A stretch of 22,400 bases of DNA, from positions 634,789 to 657,188 of the forward strand of contig BFEA01000001.1 in NCBI GenBank assembly GCA_003427395.1. Direction: 5' to 3'. Below, in pieces: positions 9,671 through 20,176 of the stretch (positions within the stretch are counted from its first letter, which is position 1; the number at the start of each line of letters is the position of its first letter). The notes beneath the pieces were generated by a model that was given only the letters and a program-made list of their open reading frames with translations, searched no databases and was not told the DNA's origin. Source of the DNA: Chara braunii. Its lineage: Eukaryota > Streptophyta > Charophyceae > Charales > Characeae. The translations under genes were made by a program, and so were the position numbers.

Positions 9671-10162
9671 TTGCTTGTAGTTCCTTAAAAGGGATACGAC
9701 GTTTGTAGAACGATACAAGGACACCTTTGGCATGTTGACTGTGTGGAGGGGCCCACTTTCTGTCCTTTAGGGATGATAACTTCCTTGATAATATGGTTGT
9801 GACAGTTGTCAACTTCTTTCAAATGGTTTCATTGTATTGTTTGCCCGTCCAGGAAAGATTCAGGGGCATTCGGGGGGTGGATAAAAAAAGGTCAACGACA
9901 TGTCCAAACTCTACCAAGACAAGTTATGGCTTTCGAATGGGCTGGTGGGACCCACGAGGTAGGGTGCAGTATTGTTATCTTTGTAACGAAAAACAAAGGT
10001 GTGAACTGATACTATTGTGGTGGCATCGAGAGGTCTGAGGGTGACAAGTGTACGTCAAAAAACGACGAGATTAACGATTGAAACTTGAGGAGATTTTCAG
10101 CAGGGTACCAATTGGGTTAAAATTGACAAGAAAGTCAGCCTTGACCTTGGTCTGTTCCAGAG
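9668..10162. other. Intergenic sequence, nothing recognised
   Basis: Frames of 67 to 81 codons on the plus strand (9793-10038 and 9806-10009) show no known motif. The overall look is of old, unrecognised repeat sequence. Confidence 0.4.
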
Positions 10163-10286
10163 ATATGGTCAGAATGCTTTCGCTATGAAGCCCTTCGACA
10201 TTAAGGGGGATGCAACTAAGTTTGATATGGTCAGAATGCTTTCTCTATGAAACCCTTCGACATTAAGGGAGATGAAACTAAGTTTC
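10163..10286. repeat. 62-bp tandem duplication, two copies
   Basis: The unit starting ATATGGTCAGAATGCTTTC is present at 10163-10224 and again at 10225-10286 with about five or six differences. Both copies contain ATGAA(G/A)CCCTTCGACATTAAGG. Since 62 is not a multiple of 3, the duplication would shift any reading frame crossing it, which argues against present coding. Confidence 0.9.
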
Positions 10287-12170
10287 ATATGCTTTATCCG
10301 ATTGATTTTCTTAGCTAGGCCAACAACTATAGGTAAAGTGGTCAGTATCCGAAGGTCGCAACTGATCACGAGTTGACGGGGCCTCTTGTGCCATTCGATG
10401 CTCCTCTCGAAAGTCTCACTAGCCTTTCGAGTATTGTGGCGAACGACGTCAAGCTGATTCAACTCCATAACAAGTTTCGAAAGGGAAGAACCAGGGTTCT
10501 GCATACTCGAGGCGGTCAGGGGGAGGTTCAATGGGCAAGCTTACGAAGAGGAAGGAACTTGCCACACCTCCTTTGTGACTCGCTGACCCTTCTAATCAAG
10601 TCCATGTCGCTAACCACAACATTTGTAAACCATCTACAAACCCTATCGTATTGGAACTTCATATTGTTGTAAAAAAGTTCAGCAAAAACGAATGAGCTGA
10701 GAATAGTTGTCATAGAGATGCATCTGCTACCTGTTTTAACCACAATATCATTCTTGGAGTTACATTTTATGTGATTCATACAACATAAGCTATCTAGTAT
10801 GATGAGGTTAAGATAAAAACTCACTATCTCCTTGTTCAACCATTTCCTTTCGATCACGAGCGGGCTAAAATTATTAACTGTCAACACCAATTATTTTATC
10901 GTCTCTTCGTTAAACAAGTTTACAATGATGTCTCTATGTCCGAGTTCCACTCCTAATCACGTGAGTGCGTTTGTCTCCTTCTCTATAAAGTTCGTTGTTG
11001 GCAAGTGTACGGTCCATCATTTTTTGCACCTTCGATTGACCTCCATTTTCGTTTACGTTGCAGATGACAACGTCGCATGTTGTGAAGTGAGTTATTGTCC
11101 TGAGACGTGTAGTTATAGTCATATTGTTTGTGTTTGGCTTTGTATCATTTCAGCATACACTGAGGTTACCCTTAATGTAGATGAGATACTTATATGCAAA
11201 TCTTGTTTATGGAGTTGCCATTAAAACAATGTTACATCATGTTATGAATTTATGTGTACTTCTATTACTTATATTACAAATTTTCATTCCTTCGGTGTCA
11301 TTAATGTTTTTACTAAGTGTCGTACTCACATCTTCCTCGTCCTCCTTCACACCCCCACCCCCTTCCCTCCCCTTCTCACTCCCTTAAACAAAACACATCC
11401 CAATGATGACAATGTTATGTACATAGGTTGTATTGGGTGTTATATGTTTGAGGGGGATGGGGGAGGAATGCATGAGATAAAGGGTTGAAGGGAAAAAAAA
11501 AGATAAGAAAAATGAATAGACAGGTAGATAGACAAACACATTCGTCAAGAGATTGAAGCTAACACAGATAAAGAGGGCGCACATCCTTGAACACATGTCG
11601 CTATTGATACTGCAGTGCGATATCCTTTCATGTTTTTCTATAATTTTTTTATGTCATCACAAATCTTTATCTTAATGTTTACTCAAGTTGCATATGTACA
11701 GACACGCACACACACACATCGCACACATCCAACATTACACGCTCGTGGTGACAGACTTCGGGCATATGAAATTCGAGTACAACAATTCGCTAACACCAGA
11801 TGTGGAACTTACGAAAAAGGTGATAAGGGGTTCGACAAAATTTTTGTACATGAGATCGGTCGATTAGAAGTAAGATATTGACACTAAAATGTTCAACTAT
11901 ATATGGGTAGTCGAAGGCATCAGAGAAATGTGACTTCAACGAATGGAGTGCGTTTCTGCTCACATATGCTTCACTATTGGTTAGAGGTTGTTTGTCATTC
12001 ACGTTTTCCTCATATGAGACTAAGAAGATATGATGCCGAATAGCTCTCGATGTACCTGTCGTGGAGTAGGTATATGGTAGAGCATGCATGATTGTGTCTG
12101 TTGGGATAGTCATCAGAGAGTATGAGACGACCGTGGTGTGAACACGAGTATAAGTGATTGCACGAGAAGG
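10287..12170. other. AT-rich intergenic sequence, no supported gene
   Basis: Several frames of 60 to 157 codons occur on both strands, for example plus 10373-10672 and 10832-11224 and minus 10890-10528 and 12263-11790. They overlap one another, use Cys, Ile and Phe-rich low-quality sequence, and show no domain, so I do not call them. A short CA-rich stretch lies at about 11701-11730, and a C-rich patch at 11348-11390. I see no transposon terminal repeats. Confidence 0.45.
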
Positions 12171-12800
12171 CGAGCTTGCAAAGGCAAAGAGGATGATTGA
12201 TGCAATTATACAAAGATAAAAGGGGATGTTGCAAAAGGGAAATCTTTGTTGTACAAGGCACATAACTTGTGAATGAGATGCAATGCGAAATCAAATAGAA
12301 TTGTTGTAAGAAATATATTTCGAAACAAGTAATCATGGTATATGAAGATCCCACATACATCAACGAACTCCTCTTGCTTTATACTAGTGATTGTCTTGTG
12401 AGTAATTATTCATGGTTGGTGCCCCCATAGACTCACACCTTTTTGACTTAATCATTAAACCTTAATCGCTTATACGAACTTGCAATGGCAAAGAGGATTA
12501 TTGATGCAATTATACAAAGATAAAAGGGGACGTTGAACAAGGGAAATCTTTGTTGTACAAGGCACATAACTTGTGAATGAGATGCAATGCGAAATCGAAT
12601 GGAATTGTTATGCGCAAAGTTTAGAAAATATAGGAAAGATATTTCGAGACAAGATATCGTGTTATATGAAAATCCCACATACATCAACGAACGCCGCTTG
12701 CTTTATACTTGCGATTGTCTTGTGGTTAGTCATTTATAGTTGGTGCCCCCATAGACTCAAACCTTCTTGTCTTAATCATTTACTACATTTAGCCTTAACT
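12171..12800. repeat. 304-bp tandem duplication, two diverged copies
   Basis: Copy 1 starts CGAGCTTGCAAAGGCAAAG at 12171, and copy 2 starts CGAACTTGCAATGGCAAAG at 12475. They stay alignable to about 12460 and 12785, sharing blocks such as TTGTTGTACAAGGCACATAA, CCCACATACATCAACGAAC and TTGGTGCCCCCATAGACTCA. Copy 2 has a small insertion in the middle (near 12610-12635). Both copies carry a related minus-strand frame with the sequence CLVQQRFP, but each is short and without a recognised motif. Confidence 0.9.
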
Positions 12801-12957
12801 GCTTACATCTTACATCTTATCGCTTACCTGTTACCCCTTATCCTTACCCGCTAACCATTACCCCTTACCCCTTACCCCTTACCCCTTACCCCTTACTCTT
12901 ACCCCCTACCCCTTACCCCTTAGTACCCTTACCCCTTAGTACCCTTACCCCTTACCC
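12801..12957. repeat. (CCCCTTA)n heptamer array
   Basis: Starting as degenerate CTTAC-type units near 12801 and becoming regular from about 12850, the sequence repeats TTACCCC many times, with variants TTACTCTTA and TTAGTACCC. The other strand reads (TAAGGGG)n, with closely spaced runs of four G that could form G-quadruplexes. The heptamer differs from the plant telomere unit CCCTAAA, because here two T and one A follow the C run. Confidence 0.9.
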
Positions 12958-13485
12958 TGTCATAATTCATTACAAAACCATGAGCAATGAGGCAAAATAA
13001 CAATCTGTCACTTCCGTTCAAAAAATACAAATTGTTCGTTTTGACGAAATCATAGTTACTACCTCCTATGACTCAGAGTAGGACATCCCGTTGATCTGCC
13101 CATGCTCCCCCAGAACAATCATCACCGTGTGTGATGATGCCTTGTCGAGCAGTGCTCCCAAAGTGACCCTCGATTAGCACCCCCCACTGTCTCCCACCTC
13201 TAAGAGAGGTGTGCCGCTCCTAGCTTATGACACTACCCTGCCACCTATGACTCAGGGTATTCACAACCCCTAATGTACTGCTACGCCCTACTAGGATACC
13301 CATAGCCAACCATGATGATGCCTTTCACAGGGTGGTGTTCCACTGTTCCCCAAACTAACCACGTCACTACCTGCCACATATGACTCAAAGTAGGACATCC
13401 CCGGATCTGCCCTTGCTACCCTGGAACAATCACCACATGCCCTGTAGTGCTTTAGTGGCCTCACCTCCCCAACTACCTCCTCTGT
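12958..13485. repeat. Satellite-like diverged repeats flanking the LTR element
   Basis: A block beginning ACTACC, then CC(T/A)-rich sequence and ATATGACTCA or CTATGACTCA, recurs at about 13057, 13233 and 13372. The first and third copies also share GTAGGACATCCC, GATCTGCCC and GGAACAATCA-like sequence. The first two share CATGATGATGCC or GTGATGATGCC. Spacing is irregular (about 176 and 140 bp). No open frame of note is present. Confidence 0.65.
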
Positions 13486-15210
13486 TGTGACGAATTACTT
13501 TCTGTTTCACGCGACTTTCCACGCGATTTCATTCTGGGGCCTGGGACGAGGGGAATGATCCGATTACACAAATACCCTCATTATTTTCCTCCTTTTCCTT
13601 GTTTTCAGAAAACTTGGTCCCATGGCGGTTGGTAGTTAGAACGCGCCTCAGCGAGCGTGAAAATAACATTTGACGCGGCCTCTTTCATTTTTTGTTGGGA
13701 ATGGGGAAGGGAATGTTGGTGCGGTTATCGTGGGGGAAAGTTTTTTTTAATTTTGAAATGCTGGCAAAAATACGGGAATAATAGGAATTAGGACTTTAAT
13801 TACATTAGGATTTTGGGGTCGTATTTTATGTTTGCCATTGTTTGGTAACAGCACGGTGCTCCTTACTAACGCACGTTCTGCCACGCTCAGTCCCTCACCC
13901 TACGTCCGCCGCACCTTAATTCTAATCTCAACTGTAATCCCTTCTTGCTTCTCCCTCCATGCGTGCTGGTGTAACTTTAATCTTCTCACCCCGGGCTTCT
14001 CATCGCGCAGAGATACGTAACTCTTCCTCCCTCCACCTCATTGCCCGCAACGGTGCATGACTGGATCGATGTGTGGAGAGTGGCTACGCCCCCCACGTCG
14101 CGGCCTAGACATGCTGACCGTAGGCACTTCCTTCTCCCTTCTTTTCCCCTGCCTCAGCATAACCCCCGGCGCTGATGGCTAATAGTTATAAATTTTGCAA
14201 GCGTGATGAAATCGCTCTCTGATTAAATTTGGAAGGCTAGCGTGGTCAAGAGGATCGGCTAACGGGTACGGTCGACGGAAACGTGAGTGTAGAGTTGGGC
14301 GATCTGACGGCCTGGTGGTGAGCGGGCGGGATTGCAGTGTGGCCACGACTGACTGTGGAACACGGGGGAATCCGACGTGCATACTTGCGCTAAGCAGTGT
14401 GGCAACTCGGAGTCGTTGATAGACATGGGGGGATGGACTGCCTGCACGAAAATCAGCAGAGGGTTGGAGAGAGAGAGAGCCGAGAGCGTGAGATTGTTGG
14501 GTGTATAATACTTCTTCTCGTGTCCCTCTCAAAAATTTTGCGTTCAGAACTGTGAGTTTTTGTCGTTCCCATTTTTGTAATGACAGATGGATATCTGGCT
14601 ATGTAAATTATGTTCTCCCTTCGGAACATCTTTCACGTTTCTTTCCTTGTTGATATGATGTTGGATATGGTGATTAAAATCTCGGGCACTTTTTTTTCCG
14701 TAGTTTTAATCGTTTGTACCTGTGTTCTCCCGCTTACAAATTATGATTGGAAAACATGAATTTCTGTCTAGGATTGGATAACTTAAAATAAAAGGGAAGG
14801 CATGTTGGTCGTTTTGCTTAATGTCTGAGGGGAGAAATTCATGCGAACTCGCGCATGCGCTACAACTCGCCGACAACGCGGCCCGTGGGGCATACACGCG
14901 CTTGCATACTCCTTTCTTTTGACGGTTCTGAAATTACCCAATCTGCGTGAGTAAGAAGGTTCGTCGCGAGTATGAGCCCGTAGTGGCGAAATCCGACGAT
15001 CGTAATTGCACACACCGGAAACTCCGAACGCTCCTTCCCGTGCTCGGACCACTTGTATCCTCGTCCTTAGAACATTGGCACTGGAGAAGTTGAGATTCCA
15101 GTTCCGGCCTGGGACTCTGCCCCTTTTTCCTAAAATCCTTGGCACACCCCCTTCTCGCGACTTCCAGACCCACTACCCACTCCAATCAGGAAGTCGTGCT
15201 GGGCGTGAGG
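13486..15210 (+). repeat. 5' LTR
   Basis: It begins TGTGACGAATTACTTTCTG, which matches the sequence starting at 21787, and it ends just before the primer-binding site at 15212; the exact last base is uncertain because no clean CA end is adjacent. The implied length of about 1.7 kb is large but usual for plant gypsy elements. The first 350 bases align well with the 3' copy. After about 13835 the two copies no longer match in the part seen. A TATAATA at 14503-14509 after a GA-rich tract is a possible promoter element. Short frames inside it are not supported as genes. Confidence 0.8.
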
Positions 15211-15211
15211 T

Positions 15212-15223
15212 TGGTATCAGAGC
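15212..15223 (+). other. Primer-binding site, initiator-Met tRNA type
   Basis: TGGTATCAGAGC matches the complement of the 3' end of plant initiator methionine tRNA, the usual primer for minus-strand synthesis in Ty3/gypsy and many copia elements. It lies right after the 5' LTR and 136 bases before the gag start codon, where such a site is expected. Confidence 0.9.
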
Positions 15224-15358
15224 ACTGGCACGTGTCAATCTAAGGACTAAGCGAGTCATTGGTCTCCATAGGTGATCGATCTGGCCAGCCTTAGTCGATC
15301 ATGATCTAAAACTAAAAACGAGCCGACAAGGAAGCCTGTAGTCACTCGGAGTAGGTCC

Positions 15359-16126
15359 ATGGGACGACAGAGGGCCAACATGAATGCCAACCCAGTGGTT
15401 AATGCTAATCAACATGTTGTGCGGAATCCCGTTGCACAAGCGGCACCGGTTCCCGCACGTGTACACGTAACAGCTGCCCCCCCCGATCTATACTTGTTTG
15501 ACCCGGCACATCATCTAGCAGGAGCGTGGTTGGCCACCCTTCGGGCACAACAATACGATGATCATGAGACTCAAATCAATATTCCGGCCTGCTTGGGAGG
15601 AGAGGCGCATCACTGGTTTAGTACCTACCATTGGGTGGATCTTCCGACTTTTGAGAGGGATTTCTTGCACAGATTTGACTATATACATCCGAAGCCCATG
15701 GGGTTGCCAGGAGGAATCCGAATGATTATGCCAGATGAGGAGACAAATGAGTCCGAACAGACCAACGAGAAAGAAGGCGAGTACTCTGCCTCGCCCTGTA
15801 CGGATTATGAAAGCGAGGAAGATTCTGATGAGGCCAAAGCCGTGTGTGAACTAATGAACAGAACCTGGTGATACCCGATCCGCCAGAAAACAGCTAAGAC
15901 ATTCAGGATATCAGGAACTAGTGATAGTCCAAGAGAGCTTCAGTGTGCACGCACGTTCATTTTGGGGGAACCACTAGTGCAGCTTTCCAGATTGCTAGAT
16001 TTTTTGGAACACCCTCGAACCTTATATAACGCGGCCAATCCACAGTTACCTCGTTATTTGGATAAAAGATATTTTCGTGATGTCATGGAATCACCCTCTC
16101 GATCCCTCCTCACAACAGGAAAATAA
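15359..16126 (+). pseudogene. gag (capsid) and following segment, interrupted
   Basis: Gag builds the particle that encloses element RNA. The Met at 15359 starts a frame open for 170 codons. Residues about 45-115 fit the retrotransposon gag capsid pattern: LFDPAHHLAGAWLATLRAQ, then CLGGEAHHWFSTY and FERDFLHRF. An acidic Glu-rich tract follows instead of a CCHC knuckle. The stop at 15869-15871 is followed by more open sequence in the same frame (QKTAKTFRISGTS, LSRLLDFLEHPRTLYNA) to a stop at 16124-16126, so the first stop is probably a mutation. At 170 codons, plus 84 after the stop, this is shorter than most gypsy gags, so part may be deleted. Confidence 0.82.
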
Positions 16127-17250
16127 GTACGTATGTTGTGACGAGGCACTGAAACACGCACTTCGAAACCCCCTGCGTGGTTCGACGCATCTTCTTTCGA
16201 AATTAGGATTAAAATTGTCGAAAAACCAATAAGCCTTCGAGACGTGGAGGATGGGATTACACCCGAGGAACACATGGCGATCACCGAAGCTGATGCACAA
16301 ATGATTGCCATCGTGTTCGTCTTGCGGTCAGACCACTCGTTTATTTCGTGCCCTCTAACCTGGACTTCCAAACGGACTTAGACGAAGCAATTAGAAGTCA
16401 AAATCAATGGACAGTCCTACGATCTACATGTACCGGAATGCGTCCCAAACGATATTCATCAGATGATTGCAGATATCTTGACCGAATACCACAAAGCAAT
16501 TAGTGTCAGGGATACAAACATTGGTTTGTCCCGAGTGATCCAGCATGAGATTCGGACTGGGGATCATCCGCCCATCCACTGTAAACCATACCGATACTCC
16601 CTCACCGAAAGAAAAATGGCGTTGGAGAGAATTCGGGAGTTTGAGGAGAATGGTTTGGTTGAACCCGCCACTGGCCCCTGGTATTTTCCGGTGGTTTTAG
16701 TACCTAAGAAAAATGGGTTAATTCGCATTTGCAACGATTACTGAAAATTGAATGATATCACGATTAAGGATGTGTATCCCCTACCCCGGATTGATGATCT
16801 GCTGGATGCTATTGGATGTGCCAGTTATTTCAGTAAATTTGATATTCGCGATGGTTTTTACCACATTTTGGTTAAGGAAGAAGACATGTCGAAAACGACG
16901 TTTGTTTTGTTTGAGGGGACGTGGCAGTGAATCCGTTGTCCTATGGGGATATGCAACGTGCCCGCAACTTCCAGAGGGCGATGAACGTCACCTTCTAGAA
17001 CTTTGTCAACAAGACGTGGCTGACGCAGGGCATGATCAACTTTTGTGTTATCGTGTATATGGACGACAATTGGATATACTCCGACTCATTTCATGGACAT
17101 GCTCAACACGTGGAGTGGACATTGGGGGCCTTGAGGGACGCGAGATTCAAGATCGCCCTGAAGAAGAGCGAGTTTTTACTTTCGGAAATCTCATTCCTGG
17201 GTTACATTGTGACGGCGAGAGGGCTGAGGTCGGATCCACGAAAAATCATA
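16127..17250 (+). pseudogene. pol: reverse transcriptase region
   Basis: The gag frame continues through stops at 16139-16141, 16379-16381, 16741-16743 and 16928-16930. A one-base-type frameshift near 16965-16972 leads to a second frame, with a further stop near 17000. Reverse transcriptase motifs are HEIRTGDHPPIHCKPYRYS, GPWYFPVVLVPKKNGLIRIC, KLNDITIKDVYPLPRIDDLL, FSKFDIRDGFYHI (first catalytic Asp), CPMGICNVPA, VIVYMDDNWIYS at about 17047-17085 (catalytic Asp pair; gypsy elements usually have YIDD) and FLGYIVTARGL. The part at 16127-16460, where a protease should lie, has no DTGA motif. The stops at 16741 and 16928 sit after NDY and GTWQ, where the family usually has Arg and Trp. Confidence 0.9.
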
Positions 17251-17966
17251 GCAGTCTGAGAGGCACCCACTCCTACATCGCTGCCACTGATCCCGACCTT
17301 TTTGGGACTGGCCTCGTACTATCGTTGATTCATTCAGGACTTTACGGCGATTGCACGGCCCCGGACGAATCTTTTGTGGAAGGACCAGCCACTGCACTGG
17401 GATGCGGGGTGTGAGCAGGTTTTTTCTGCATTGAAAAAGGCCCTGGCCTCGACACCCATTTTTATCCGGCTAGATCCAGAAAAGTCGTTCATACTCATTG
17501 TTGATTAGCCACTGGAAGCTATCTTTGTTGTCTTGGCGCAGAAAGGAAAGGACGACAAGGAACACGTTATCGAGTATGCATCTCGGACATGGTCGGACAA
17601 GCGATGCAACGACTTAGCTCCTCAGGGAAAATGATATGTGGTGGTCTGGGGATTCAATATTTCTATCTGTATCTGTACGGACAAAAGTTTTTGTTGGTTA
17701 CCGACCACGAGTCACTGCTGGCCCTTAAGAAGCTTACTAATTATACGTGCATAAACGAACGCTAGGCGGTCAGGTTACAGGAATACGACTTCGATATCAT
17801 CCACAGGAAGACGGAGTGGTACGGGAATGTTGACGGTTTGACAAGATTGCATCGACCAGGTAAGGTACCCAAGGGCGAGGAAATCATCCCGTGGAAGGAT
17901 CCGAAGTCTCCCAACGGCCCCGCTTACGGAGGAGTGAGGGTTCTCCACCGGCCCCCAAGGAAGTGA
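17251..17966 (+). pseudogene. pol: thumb/connection and RNase H
   Basis: Continuing from the second reverse transcriptase frame, FLGLASYYR and LHWDAGCEQVFSALKKAL are the usual region after the palm, and FIRLDPEKSFILIVD opens the RNase H domain that degrades RNA in the hybrid. Stops lie at 17257-17259, after YYR near 17325, after LIVD near 17504 and after QGK near 17630. A frameshift near 17650 leads to the third frame, which reads LVTDHESLLALKKL and LQEYDFDIIHRKTEWYGNVDGLTR, the classic end of gypsy RNase H, with one TAG near 17764. It ends at 17964-17966 after a charged linker toward integrase. Confidence 0.88.
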
Positions 17967-19688
17967 CACGTGGACTCATGGTGACATTGGGAGAAGGTAA
18001 TGATGGGACTCCTCTCTCCCCTGCTTCTTCTTCTTTTCTTTCTCTGCCTGATAAATTTTGCTACTTTTGTTAAGCTATATCGCGAGTCTATTCTGTCTTT
18101 ATGCGTCCACACGGAGAAGGGTACGTCGATTGGGTAGACTGTTGTCAGTGTGTCTTGAGAGCCCGTGGGTATAGAAACACGGGGAAGACATGGTTGTTCC
18201 CTTTATGTCGGACCGATAAAATTTCGACAGAGGCTCGATTCCTCGAAGCCACCTCGAAAGAAGTGGAAAAGACGGGGAGATTCCGACGCGCTGAAGTTTG
18301 GACAAATGTCATGCTGGTAGCGATGGTTGTAGGGAACTCTCTCCAAGAGTATTCGAAAGAGGACCGCAGGCGGAACAATGAACGGGTGCGGGATTATAGG
18401 TGGAACGAGGGAAGGCTAGAAAAACGAAAGATCGATGGTAGCGGCCTTTGGATGGTCGTACCACACCCGTTTATGCGATATGATTGGGTAAAGACGGACC
18501 ATGAAGAGACAACAACTCATTTTGTTGTCCGAATGATTAGGTGAATTTGGGTCATCGACAAAAATTAGTGGTACTGGTCCAACATATAAATTCATTGTCA
18601 AAAATTGCCCGGTCTATTTGGCCGACAAGGCCCCGATCCAGCCGCCTAGATCCATCATTCCAACTGTAGTCAAACGGCCGTTCCAGAGACTTAGCATGGA
18701 TACAACGGATATCGTGATTCCCCCTTACCTTAATAGCTGCGAGTATTCAGTCCTACTCGTATTTGTGGATTATTTTTCCAAATGGACCAAGGCCTACCCA
18801 TGTATGACAAGACACACGATGGAGATTGCGCGACATTTCAGTCGTTTCCTCGGAATGCATCAACATACTGAGGAGATCTGAATGTCGTTAATGGACAATG
18901 GAGAAGAATTCCAAGGGGAAGTCTTGAGGAGTCTAGTCGTCACAGTATATGGCGTCTCCATTCAGAACACCGCTCCTCATATGTCTTAGTCGAACGGCCT
19001 CATAGAAAACACAAATCGAGTGAGAAAAAATGTTCTTTGACTGAACATCGTGGCTAGGGACACGATGCCCTGGCCTGACATTGTAGATCAGATCTTCACC
19101 ATTCATCGGGGAACACCTCACGAGCCCACAGGACTGTCCCCGTTCCAATTACAGACCAATACCCTAGCCTGCGTAGCTCTGCCAAGCCTGAATGACGAAA
19201 CGATGTTGGGTCGACGATCTACAAGGGCGACGGCTAAGGAAGAGGCCAAGCAACATTTAGAACTGATGGAACGGACCCTCCCTCGTTCGGCCCGGAAACG
19301 ACAGCGAATGACCGAAATGGCCCAAGGCCGACAAGTCCGGAGCTATGAAGCCCAAAACGGGAATGATGGGCCTCAGCCCCAATACAAATTAGATGACATC
19401 GTGCGGGTAAGGAAATGTGCGCGTCAAGGTAAACTAGCGCCACGTTTCTTTTGCCGATTCCGCATAGTGGAGCTTGGTCCAAACGGAGTGAATACGATGC
19501 CACTTGCCCCAAAGGTCTCAACTCGACCCATCATCCGCCACGTATCCTATCTTCGTCCTTTGCCCGAAGTCGCCCCTCCCTCACCTCGAAGCTCCTCCCC
19601 GACCTATGAGTGGGATAGCGAGGGGCATGAATGTCTTCCTTCTCCCTCTCTCGAAGAGTCATCTTCTTCTCCCCCGCCATCGCCATGA
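17967..19688 (+). pseudogene. pol: integrase with GPY/F-like C-terminal module
   Basis: Integrase joins the DNA copy to the host chromosome. A first frame (to 18544) holds the N-terminal region, with HEETTTHF giving the two His of the HHCC finger; a frameshift near 18585 leads to the catalytic frame. There KNCPVY has only one of two Cys, the second being Tyr at 18615-18617. The catalytic core shows LSMDTTD (first Asp), LLVFVDYFSKWTKAYP, MDNGEEF at 18891 (second Asp) and SNGLIEN (Glu), with stops at 18879-18881, 18987-18989 and 19038-19040. The last frame, 19050-19688, is open: PFQLQTN, then a GPY/F-like APRFFCRFRIVELGPNGV, then HVSYLRPLPE and a Pro/Ser-rich end. No chromodomain follows. Confidence 0.9.
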
Positions 19689-20176
19689 GTTTTGTGGCGG
19701 AGCACCTAATCAGTCGATGTGTGTTAACGCCACGAGGCTTCATTCCTTCAATTCGACAAGTGCATCATCCACAGCGTAGCCAGGATCTTCTTCGATTTGC
19801 GAAGTTCTTCAGCACGACCGGCATACACGCAGCGGCCGAGTTCAAATTCGTCCACAACGAAACGCAAGGGAGGGTGTTGGCCGAAGCATCCGCGTTCTTG
19901 CGGCTCTCTTCCCCGGGAGTCTGCCATATCTGGGTGATAGTCTCCTTCAGTGGAGACTGTTCTATGCTCCACGAAAGCGTTCACGCGAATGCATTCACTC
20001 GGCTGCGAGCCTGGGCAAAGGAATTGGCAAACATGTGGCGGCAGAGGCTTGCACGCCCAGGGGATCGGATTGTCGATATGACTCGATAATGATAGCATCG
20101 ACATACACCAGATCCGAGTACACCACACGGAGTTTGAGGTGGTCCTTCCAGAGCTGGTCCTCTTCGCACTGTCCCA
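19689..20176 (+). other. Start of the post-integrase region, coding status unclear
   Basis: A plus-strand frame from 19631 is open to 20089 and a minus-strand frame from 20254 to 19748 is open over the same DNA. The plus frame has a plausible helical stretch (FTRLRAWAKELANMWRQRL) just before its stop, and after a shift near 20085 a further frame reads IHQIRVHHTEFEVVLPELVL to 20178. This could be the decayed beginning of the reading frame seen downstream. The minus strand reads RVVYSDLVYVDAIIIESY over the same segment, so the strand cannot be settled by eye. I recognise no domain. Confidence 0.35.

Noticed and set aside
9342-9812. Proteins with long Arg-Glu or Ser-Leu runs on both strands
   Set aside because: They are only the translation of the CT microsatellite, and one crosses an N.
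10832-11224. Plus-strand Cys- and Phe-rich protein
   Set aside because: AT-rich sequence with competing minus-strand frames and no recognisable feature.
11790-12363. Minus-strand membrane-like protein
   Set aside because: Part of it comes from the 304-bp repeat, and the copy in the second repeat unit is truncated and changed, so there is no conserved frame.
12840-12957. Interstitial telomere repeat
   Set aside because: The unit is CCCCTTA (TAAGGGG on the other strand). The plant telomere is CCCTAAA (TTTAGGG). The order of A and T after the C run is different, so this is a separate simple repeat.
13486-13850. A MITE or other DNA transposon rather than an LTR
   Set aside because: The copies are in direct orientation, flank a gypsy internal region, begin with TG, and the primer-binding site lies downstream of the first copy, so LTR is the simpler reading.
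14179-15275. Genes inside the 5' LTR
   Set aside because: Several overlapping frames of 60 to 120 codons on both strands, none with a motif. The region is better explained as LTR between the shared start and the primer-binding site.
16752-17414. Long plus-strand frame of 220 codons over the reverse transcriptase
   Set aside because: Most of it is out of frame with the reverse transcriptase and RNase H motifs and reads as a shadow.
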